Shown one piece after another: positions 1 to 8,400 of a stretch of 25,524 bases of DNA. The notes under the pieces were generated by a model. That model saw nothing but the letters and a program-made list of their open reading frames with translations. It ran no database searches and was not told the DNA's origin. Made by a program: the position numbers and the translations under genes. The DNA comes from Clostridia bacterium (GTDB lineage Bacteria > Bacillota > Clostridia > Christensenellales > UBA1242): positions 1-25,524 of the forward strand of contig JAFSXW010000019.1 in assembly GCA_017443885.1 (NCBI GenBank). The letters are read 5' to 3'. How positions within the stretch are numbered: the stretch's first letter is position 1; the number at the start of each line of letters is the position of its first letter.

Positions 1-140
1 AAAGTGAAGAGTGGCGGATAAGCAACTGCGAGCAAGTGAAGCACACGCTTTGCGCGCGAGAAACATTGCCTAAGGCAACGTGAAGCACAAACTCCGTTTG
101 CATGAAGCATTGCACTTCGTGCAACATTGTGGACGATTAT
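1..140. repeat. 140-nt hairpin-chain repeat, copy 1
   Basis: This unit recurs at 279-418 with the same length, no gaps and 13 differences (about 91% identity). It begins AAAGTGAAGAGTGGCGGATA and ends GTGGACGATTAT. Inside are short inverted repeats with 3-nt loops separated by a GAAGC-type linker: CACGC-TTT-GCGCG (44-56), CATTGCC-TAA-GGCAACG (64-80), ACAAAC-TCC-GTTTGC (87-101) and TTGCAC-TTC-GTGCAA (110-124). Three of these carry one A/C mismatch that copy 2 does not have. The first position (21-35) is a direct repeat here (AGCAA-CTGCG-AGCAA) but a hairpin in copy 2. No open frame is credible. Whether the unit acts as RNA or DNA is unknown; it looks like an interspersed intergenic repeat. Confidence 0.85.
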
Positions 141-160
141 AAAGTGAAGAGTGGCGGATT
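141..160. repeat. Truncated start of a third hairpin-chain repeat
   Basis: Immediately after copy 1 the sequence restarts with the same 19 nt that open copies 1 and 2 (AAAGTGAAGAGTGGCGGAT) and then runs into unrelated AT-rich sequence and the 75-nt palindrome. A shorter trace (AAGTGAAGAGTG) also follows copy 2 at 420-431. This suggests a tandem array of 140-nt units that has been broken up. Confidence 0.7.
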
Positions 161-173
161 TATTTTTATAATA

Positions 174-248
174 TGTCATCTCGACCAAGCGAAGCGGGTG
201 GAGAGATCTATTCAAATCAGAGATTTCTCGGCTACGCTCGAAATGACA
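174..248. repeat. 75-nt imperfect palindromic element
   Basis: The ends are TGTCATCTCGA and TCGAAATGACA, inverted repeats of each other with one mismatch. A second inner pair, GAGAGATCT (about 211-219) and AGATTTCTC, extends the stem discontinuously. The element lies between the two 140-nt repeats. It resembles the short, non-coding, terminally inverted intergenic palindromes found scattered in many bacterial genomes. There is no transposase, and I see no clear target-site duplication beside it. Mobility is inferred only from the structure. Confidence 0.6.
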
Positions 249-260
249 GAAAAGCGATGA

Positions 261-288
261 GTGAAAAGTGAAGAGTGAAAAGTGAAGA
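261..288. repeat. Tandem GTGAAAA/GTGAAGA heptamer repeat
   Basis: Two perfect 14-nt units (GTGAAAAGTGAAGA) lie head to tail, each made of two near-identical heptamers, and run into copy 2 of the long repeat, which starts with the same motif. It looks like slippage-type expansion of the repeat's leading edge. Confidence 0.75.
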
Positions 289-418
289 GTGGCGGATAAG
301 CAACTGCGTTGCTGTGAAGCACACGCTTTGCGTGCGAGAAGCATTGCCTATGGCAATGTGAAGCACAAACTTCGTTTGTATGAAGCGTTGCACTTCGTGC
401 AAAATTGTGGACGATTAT
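279..418. repeat. 140-nt hairpin-chain repeat, copy 2 (intact stems)
   Basis: Better-folded partner of the unit at 1-140. Five inverted repeats, each with a 3-nt loop, follow one another: AGCAAC-TGC-GTTGCT (stem arms at 299-304 and 308-313), CACGC-TTT-GCGTG (322-334), CATTGCC-TAT-GGCAATG (342-358), ACAAAC-TTC-GTTTGT (365-379) and TTGCAC-TTC-GTGCAA (388-402). The linkers between them contain GAAGC or GAGAAGC. All five stems are perfect here, whereas copy 1 has decayed stems or has not acquired the pairing. It sits between the left window edge and the terminator at 439-472, so it is downstream of the surface-protein operon and beyond its probable stop point. Function unknown. Confidence 0.85.
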
Positions 419-438
419 TAAGTGAAGAGTGATATAAT

Positions 439-472
439 AAAAAAAGATGTAGGAAACAACTACATCTTTTTT
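439..472. terminator. Bidirectional intrinsic terminator
   Basis: Perfect stem GATGTAG (446-452) / CTACATC (460-466) with a 7-nt loop, flanked by seven A on the left and six T on the right, so a U-tract follows the hairpin in either direction. It lies 83 nt past the stop of the 612-residue gene and is the natural end of the minus-strand operon. The stretch between it and the stop codon (473-554) is plain AT-rich sequence in which I see no other signal. Confidence 0.9.
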
Positions 473-554
473 ATTGCTATTTTTAGCGATTAGTTTAAAA
501 CCTTAATTAATTTTTTGTTTTAGTTTTATGATATTTTTATTTTGAAATTTATAT

Positions 555-2393
555 TTAATCGTGGTTTAAACGCTTTTTAACAAATAAAAGCACAACTAAG
601 AATATAACATTTAATGCAACTAAAACTAATCCTATTATTTGAAGCACGCTCCATGCGTCTGTTTTTAGGTTTTCACTTAAAACATATCCTGTGCGTTCAA
701 CACCAGAATCATCATTATATGTAATTTTAACAAATTTAGCATTTGTTTTTTGACTATCTTCCACTTTAACCCTTTTGCCTTGTTTTAGAGTGTCGATAAT
801 TTCTGCATTGTCTTCTGGAGAATCGTAAACAATAGTTTCTTTTATTGTGCTAGCGTTGTTTTTAATAAGTTTTTTCGCACCTGACGCAGTGAATTCTCTA
901 TCAGTTTCAACAAAACCAATTTGGTTATCTTTAGTTTTTACTAAATAAAATGATGATATAGAGTTGTAATTATAAACTCCACTTGAAAGAACGGCTGCCT
1001 CGGTTATTTCACTAATAGTGGTTTTTGTGTTTTTTATATCACTAGCAGTGTCGGTGAAAATGGATGGAAGAGAATAAATGTTTGAATCCGAATTAATTAA
1101 TATTGTTGTTTTAGCATTTATCACTGGTTCTATTTCAGTTAAATAACTAGATTTAACATATCCATAAATATTGCCAGAAGGGGTGGTTAGCATACAATAA
1201 TAATATTCTATAAGTTCGCTTTCTCCAAACATAACTTTTGCAACACGCACAATATTTTCATCTAAAGATAGCTTTTTTAGTGGTTCTTTCGAAAATGGTG
1301 AGCCTGTTAATATTGCTTGAGAGTTATTAACCTTAAAAAACTGCAAATTTGAGGCTGAAATGGCAGAAATTTGCATCGTGCCATTTTCCACCTGTGTTTC
1401 GCCAGAAAGTGTTTTAGGGGTGGTGTTGTTTAGTGAAAATTTAAAAATTTGTTTAGTGCTTGGGCTTGCAATAAACAAATTATAATTATTATCGCCAAAA
1501 CCATAACTAGTAAGTAAGGTGGTGTTTGTTTTAGATATAAAGTTTAAAGTATATCCGCCTAAAATGTTTTCTTCATATAAATAAAAGCCAGAAGGAGTGG
1601 AAACTATTAAATAATTTTTATCGTCTTCACTTATTCTATTTAAACTGAGCACATTTTCTGTTAAATTTAAAGTTATTTCGTTTGTAGCCTGTTGAAATTC
1701 GGCTTGTTCGGCAGGTTTGAAGTTAAAGTAATAAACTTTACTAGCCATTGATAAAACAAGCGTTAAATAGCCATTTGTGGTGTTTGGTGCAAGTTTTAAA
1801 CTTGAAATTTTTGTTTGAGTGGTAATATTTGTTTCAAACTCGGCCACAGTGTTTGCAAATGAAGAAAGTGTTGGGTCTAAATTAATTTCAAAATTGAAGA
1901 TATAAAATTTATTCACAATTAAAGTGTTGTCAAAAGCACCAGCCATTAAGTAAATATTTGATTCGCTATAACTATAAACGGCGAAATTAAAGCAAGAAGA
2001 AAGTATGCTTTTATTCTCTGATGTTACACTGCTGATAAATGCAAAAGAAGAAACATCATAAACATTTATTCTTGTTATATCGTTATTAGATAGCACAAAC
2101 AAGAAGTTTCCACACGCTTCTATTTTTAAAACATTGTTTAAAACAATGTGCTTGTTTTCATTTAATGCTTTTGTTGAGATGTTATACACCTTAATTGTGC
2201 TTGCGTATTCATCATAAACAAACATCTCGGTTGATGATGCTGTGATTAAATTTGGGTTATATAACAGTTTTGCTTCTATGCTAGTGTTTTCAGCATAGGC
2301 TGAAGGGGCAGATGTTTCTGCCCCTAATTTTATAGAACAAATCGATATAAAACTTATTATTATTGCTAAAATTATTTTCAAAGATTTTTTCAT
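555..2393 (-). CDS. Membrane-anchored surface protein with propeller-like region and SH3-like modules (612 aa)
   Basis: Sec signal peptide (MKKSLK, hydrophobic 7-22, probable cleavage after AYA at residue 34). Residues ~40-355 consist of repeated short beta-rich blocks such as MFVYDEYASTIKVYNIST and FLFVLSNNDITRINVYDVSS, suggesting a beta-propeller. Residues ~360-420, 428-500 and 515-575 look like three bacterial SH3-like modules; the last is the clearest (VYDSPED...IDTLKQGKRVKVED...GYVLSENL). A single membrane helix (583-605) and a short basic tail (KKRLNHD) put most of the protein outside. The frame stays open upstream to 2690, but that stretch overlaps the giant gene and reads as Cys/Trp-rich nonsense. 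The start at 2393 has a perfect ribosome binding site and signal peptide. It is second in the operon after the giant lipoprotein and is probably its partner. No enzyme motif is visible. Confidence 0.85.
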   Translation of the reverse strand: MKKSLKIILAIIISFISICSIKLGAETSAPSAYAENTSIEAKLLYNPNLITASSTEMFVYDEYASTIKVYNISTKALNENKHIVLNNVLKIEACGNFLFVLSNNDITRINVYDVSSFAFISSVTSENKSILSSCFNFAVYSYSESNIYLMAGAFDNTLIVNKFYIFNFEINLDPTLSSFANTVAEFETNITTQTKISSLKLAPNTTNGYLTLVLSMASKVYYFNFKPAEQAEFQQATNEITLNLTENVLSLNRISEDDKNYLIVSTPSGFYLYEENILGGYTLNFISKTNTTLLTSYGFGDNNYNLFIASPSTKQIFKFSLNNTTPKTLSGETQVENGTMQISAISASNLQFFKVNNSQAILTGSPFSKEPLKKLSLDENIVRVAKVMFGESELIEYYYCMLTTPSGNIYGYVKSSYLTEIEPVINAKTTILINSDSNIYSLPSIFTDTASDIKNTKTTISEITEAAVLSSGVYNYNSISSFYLVKTKDNQIGFVETDREFTASGAKKLIKNNASTIKETIVYDSPEDNAEIIDTLKQGKRVKVEDSQKTNAKFVKITYNDDSGVERTGYVLSENLKTDAWSVLQIIGLVLVALNVIFLVVLLFVKKRLNHD

Positions 2394-2400
2394 AATATTT

Positions 2401-2406
2401 TCTCCT
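2401..2406 (-). promoter_or_regulatory. Ribosome binding site of the 612-aa gene, overlapping the giant gene's stop
   Basis: The minus strand reads AGGAGA-AATATT-ATG. The Shine-Dalgarno motif overlaps the TAG stop of the giant gene (2405-2407), and the next start lies 11 nt past that stop. This fixes the start at 2393 and implies translational coupling. Confidence 0.85.
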
Positions 2407-5400
2407 ATGCCGTAATTGAATTTAGATATTGCCAGTTTATGTTGAATAGTGGGGCCGTTAGCCCTGAAATTAATGTGATTGCAATGGTGCCAATAATAAC
2501 TCCGCCAGCAATAATTGGAACAGCTTTTAGTGCAACCGCTCCAGCAACTTTTAAAACAGCCAGAAATTTTGCAAAGCCTGTGGCACCGGCAATGGCACCA
2601 CCACCAGCAAGACCACCTGTTGCAATTGTTAGTGCAACAATTCCTGCCACAATGATAACGCCTGCCGTAACAGTTCCAACTGTTGCCCAAACATCATCAG
2701 TTGGCATTTGCCCACCTTCCCAGCCACTAACTTTAATAATTGGTATGCGATGAGGACTTTGTGTGCTTTTAGCATTATACACATAAACAACACTTTTTAA
2801 ACCTGTTGTGCCAAGGGTTGAAAGATGAATTCCCGTTGGTGCTGTTGCTGTGGTGAGGGTTGTGATAAAGGTGTCGTCAAACTCGTGAACTTTATTAAAT
2901 ATTGCGCTCATAATTCTTCTAAGTTTGCTCCAAGTGTCGATTAGTTTATTAGTGTCTAAATCGGAATCTAGTGGGGAAGTGTTTTTATATGTGTAAGTGA
3001 AACGCCCAAGTTTTTCTTCTTCATAGAATTTCATAGATGCTTCGTTATAATATAAATATGCTTGAATTGCCTTTTTAACCGAACCGCTTCTATTATACTC
3101 TATATTTTGTTGCCTTTGGTATTTTTGAGCAAGCTCGCTAACCATAATGCACATATCACCTGTGGTTACATAGAATTCATTGAAACTTGATGTTGAAGAT
3201 TTATCATAGGTAAATTCATTTCCTGAATTATCTATGGTATAAGTTATTGGCATAAATTTATTTTCAAATTTTTCAAGCGTTATTGCTTTGCCATCATTAT
3301 CTAAAACGAGGTTTGTTAACAAATCTTCTTCTAGCGTTTGCCCAGTGAAATATCCAAAAATGTTTTCTCGCCTAACATTAAACAATGTTGCAAGAGAAAA
3401 TGATTCTGGTAGCAACGATTCTTTATGAAGCCTAGTTATAACATTTTCAAATGATTGCTTAATATTAGTAATTTCCATGATATCATCATTTGAATAATAA
3501 GATTTAAGAAGTGCGTTGGTTTCAGTTTCTGTTTCGTTAGTAAAGAAGGTGTAGGTTGTTTTAACATTTTCTTTAAAATAGGTTGCTCGTGCAAAGTTAT
3601 TCATAAAATCTAATAAGTTATAACAATTATTAAATAAAGCCTTATCTGTTTCATTTTTTGTGATTAGTTCAAACAATTCAAATATTTTGTTTTGAATATA
3701 AGCACCATTAGATAAAACAAATAATTCGTAGCGGGTTAACTCTTTTTTAATTGCATTTATATCTTTTTCATATGTTTTAGAGTTGGTTTTATTTGTTAGA
3801 TCATAAGATTTTGCATAGCCTTCGTCGGTTTCAACTTCTAATGTGGCTCTAACTGGGGTTGAAAGTTTTGCATAAACAAGTGTTAAATCGAAATTAAAGT
3901 TTTCTTGCTTAAAGTTTTGGTCGGTAAATAAGTTTGTGTTTTTATAAACTTCGTTATAGAACCCAGAAATATAATTTAAATCTAGGTTATTTGGGTTTGC
4001 CCAAATAGATAGGTTAGATGTTAAATCTTGTTCTGTTAAGTTTTTAAGCTTATTAAGGTAATCAGAATTATCATAAGAGTATGGAACAATAGTTGTGTCG
4101 CCAGATGGGCTATTCATCTTTATTTTAATAGAAGGGAACCCACTTGAACCGAGTGCCGTAATTAAAACATCTATTCTATAGTTTGTTACAACGGAATCTT
4201 CCATTGGTTCACCAAGGGCATCAACCGGTTCGTTTCTATCGTTATAATAGATTGGCTCGTTATTATGATTAAGTGGGGTGATGGTTACGCCCTTCATATT
4301 ATTAATATCTATTGCTCGTTTATTATTCTGGCTAATTGTGATTAAGTTTTTCTTAACGCTTATTTCTGTTCCAAGAGCGTTGCGAGAGGCATCAAAGTAA
4401 ATTGCAACATTTTGTGGCTCATGGCTTCCGTTTAATGCAATATTGGTTTCTGCAAAGAATAAGTTTTTGCTTAAAATTTCTTCTGCGCTTAATCTGTTCA
4501 TTATTATATTGCCATCTTCATCCATTTCGTCTGTTGGGTGGCTAGCAAAAGTGATTTTAACTTTAGAGTAAGTGTATTTGCCAGAAATATCATCATAAGT
4601 TGCATTAATTACAGGCTTATTTGTTTGATACATTAAATAATAGATAGGGGTTTGCCCATCTTCTTCAAATTCTCCCGATGGAGTTAGGCTGAATATAGGG
4701 CTAATTAAATCTTGTCTAATTTTGCTTAATCTTAAAAGAGTGTGCTCTTGATTTGTGATATTTGTTATTAAGCCATGCTCATCAAATTCTGGTGTGAAGT
4801 TTTCGTCTTTAATAGTTAATATTTCATCAAGGGATTCAACTTCACCATTATCATTATAGTTTTTGATATAAACAAAACCAACTTCCTCAGAACCACTGCC
4901 ATTATCCACAACCACCAGTTCAGTTTCTTGAATTTTAATTGAAATGGTGTAGCTCATTTCAGAGAAGTAGGCACCAATAATCATATTATCGGTTACTTTG
5001 TTTATATAAAGATTATTTCTTGCATAAGAAGGGTTAATGAGTTGAAGAACTTTAGGAGCAAGTTTTATAACCTCTTTGGCATCTTTAAATATGTTATTAA
5101 CATCGTCTAGTGTTTTGCTTTCGCCACCTTCAATTAAGTAGGTAGATGGGGAATAATCTTGAGCGGTGGTGTAACCAATAAGTGAAGAGAATGGATAGTT
5201 TAGTGTTGTTACAATAGCTGGACTATTATATTGAACAATAAGTTGACTATTTGATGTAAGTTTTCCACTTACACTATTTTTATCTGTTAAAACATTTACG
5301 CCATTAATTGTTTGCTCTAATAGGGAATCTCTATTATCTCCTGCACTAGAAACAAAATTTTGATATGTTTCTCTTAAAGTTTCTGGAAGACTTTTTAATC

Positions 5401-8400
5401 TTACTTGCACTTGAAGAAGAAGTTTTTCATAAAGAGCAACAATTTGAGTGTCGCCAGATAGGCGCAACGAATAGCTATAATAGCCATCATCATCTGGGCT
5501 ACCTAAATCTTCAAGGGCAATTAATTGATAACTGGTGTAATTAGAAATTTCTTCATTTTGTTTTCCAGAAGCAAATGTGTTTGTGTTGCAAACAGATGCA
5601 GAGTTAACTATAATAAATCCTTTGAAGAAGTAGTTTGAACTATTTTGAGCATTTGGCTTTGTTTTAACAGTGATTAAATCGCCAATGCGCAAATTGCTTT
5701 GAGCATAACTATTAAGGATTATCTGCTCGTCATTTAAATCTGTGTAGTCAGTTTCATAAGAAGAAATAGTTTCATTATTATGCTCGCTAAACAAACTAAC
5801 AAGAAGGTCGTTATATGAAGCAGTTAATGTGCCATCTATATCCTCAGTGCTTGCCTTTAATTTTGCTAGTTCTGCTAGATATAGAGGGAAGTCGTTATCA
5901 TATAATGTTCTATATTTATTGAATATATATGATTTATAGTTATTAATATAATTGCTAACAGCATCAAAGTAACCAGCTTTAATAGAAACATTAGCGAGTT
6001 GCTCAGTGATGAGTTTTAAGCCATTTTCTGAATAATTATCTGTTACGCTAACAACATCAGTTTGTTTTGAAGTTATTTCAAAATTCTCGATAAATTCAGA
6101 AAGGTCATCAGTTGTGTTATTAAATGTGGTTAGGCCACTTCCAGATAATTTAATTATGTTGTTATTTTTATCTAACACATTTAAAATAGTTGCAACATCA
6201 GAATTATATGTAAATATTGCATAGGCATCTGGTGTTGTTTGGGTGATTGCAAATGTGCTAGAATAAGAATTTCCAGAAGTTGCAGTGAGATTAGAAAGAG
6301 TATCAGTTGAAGCCATAGCTGCATTAATGTATTTTTGAGAATATGTGAAGATAGGGTAGTAATCGGCAATAAAGTATGTGCTAGATTTAGCAACATAACT
6401 ATATGCAGAAATTGAATTTACTTTTGCAGTTAGGTTACTTGCTTCATAAATGTTATTAAACAAGTTATATAAATCGCTAAAGCCTTTTGTTGTGTAATTA
6501 TTTTCCCATGTTTCTTTAGTTAAATCGCCAATAATTTTGGTTGATTCTAGTAAAACAGATTCATCATAACTAAATGCGTTTCCTGTGCTACTAAATAGTG
6601 GAAGGCTTGTTGAATATCCAATACTACAGAATGCATCAGTTGGGGTGGCGGTGATAGTAACTAAAGTTCCTTCGGTTATCCACATATTAATAGAGGCATT
6701 ATTATATGTTGTATCAGGGGCAAGGCCCTTAATTTCTTTGGTTAGAATTCCGTTCTCATAAACTTTGAGTGCTATATCGTTTAAATCTGATGCATTTATA
6801 TCGCTTATTGCAATAGTATATTGTAATTTAAACATATTAAACACATTAAAGTTTAAATCTTGATTTGTGTAGAAATCTTCTAGGTTTATCGTGCCAAATG
6901 GCATTCCGCTAGTGTAGTTAGAAAGAAGCATATCGTTTTCTCGTGTGATGTTTTTAAAGCGATATAGTTGCCCAATGTCGTTAGTGTATTCATAGTTGCC
7001 TAGGGTTTCAGCAAAGCTTTTATCTATTAAATAGAAGCTATCTTGTAGTTCGCTTGAAGCAACTGAATAGCGAATATTGAAATAAACCTTTTTGCCAATA
7101 TTATTTCGCCTAATAGTTACATTTCTTGCGCCAATGTTAAACACATATTTATTAGCTGTGTCGCTAGCAATGTCGTTAAGGCTAAATAAAGTTTCGGTGC
7201 TAGATTTTGCAATATAAAGATTTGTTTGAGGTGTGGTTTCAGCATCTTTTAAGTAGTTTTGCTTAACAGTGATTGTTCGAACTTCTTCTTTATATCTTGC
7301 TGTGAGTTTAGTTAAATTATTTTCGCCAGTGTATGCATTAGGGTTTATGGCCTCGCTAGAAGATATTTTTTGGTTGTTTTGGTTAAACCAGCCAACAAAT
7401 ACAAAATAGTTGTTTCCATAAACATTAAGCACAAAGTTATCGTTATCATTAAATTGAAGGATAGTGGTGTTATAAACAGCAAGATTATCACCATCATCTT
7501 TTAGAAGTGCTGATGTTTCAACATCGCTTGCCATACTATCAGCATCTTTTAGGCGAGTGATTGTGGCACTAAATCCATCTATTGGGGTGTTATAAACAGA
7601 TTTATTAGCGTTATTTAAAGTATCATTTATTTGATTATTGTTTTCATCAACAAGTGCGATATAAAATTCAATTTCATAGCTAGTTGCAAATGTTGCAACT
7701 AAATCATAAGCACTATTATTAGAAATATCTAGCCCAGAAGCAGGAATTGCTTTGTTGTTATAGAAATATCCAATAAATGTTTGGTTTTGTTTTGGCGCTA
7801 AGAATTTAGTTGTGAGGGTTTCATCTTCATAGATATTTTCTATAATGCTATTTATTGCACTTGGAGTTATTGGCTTGTTTGTTTTAACAAGCGTGCTTGT
7901 GTTTATAGAAGAGTTATCAACATAAATAGTTTTGTTTATAACTTCGCTAGGTTCTTTGCCTTCGGCAAGCGTTCTGCCATCATAAATATTAAGTGAAACA
8001 ACTTTATTATAAATTACATTAATATCAACATCTTGATCACTTTCAATTAATAGTGAAAGATTAGTTAAATAAGTGCGATTCGCATCATCTGCATTTTCAG
8101 CCATAGCACTATTTTTTAAAGTAACGATAGTATCAGAGCCATTAGTGTAAAGCGTTGAATTATTTGCTAAAGATTCATTATAATCAAATGATGTAACATT
8201 ACCGTTAATAATAATAGCACTAATTCTATAATCTTCATCTGCAACAATATCAAGTTGTTTTGCAGAAAGGTTGTTGTTTTCTGATGTGGTGTTAACTAAG
8301 TTTGTGTTTCCACAATCGTTAACACCAGTTTTAGATTTATCGATAACAACAGAGAAATTTTTCTTAAACACAGGGGTTATTTCAATTTCGCCATCAAGAA

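Noticed and set aside
1..431. CRISPR array
   Set aside because: The repeat units are 140 nt, nearly adjoining copies with no unique 30-40-nt spacers, and no cas gene is in view.
2394..2690. 99-codon N-terminal extension of the 612-aa gene
   Set aside because: It overlaps the coding 3' end of the giant gene in another frame and reads as Cys/Trp/Arg-rich nonsense. The ribosome binding site and signal peptide place the start at 2393.
2439..2753. Plus-strand 104-codon open frame, Ala/Pro-rich
   Set aside because: It is antisense to the Gly/Ala-rich end of the giant gene; its composition is the mirror of GCA/GGT codons. No ribosome binding site.
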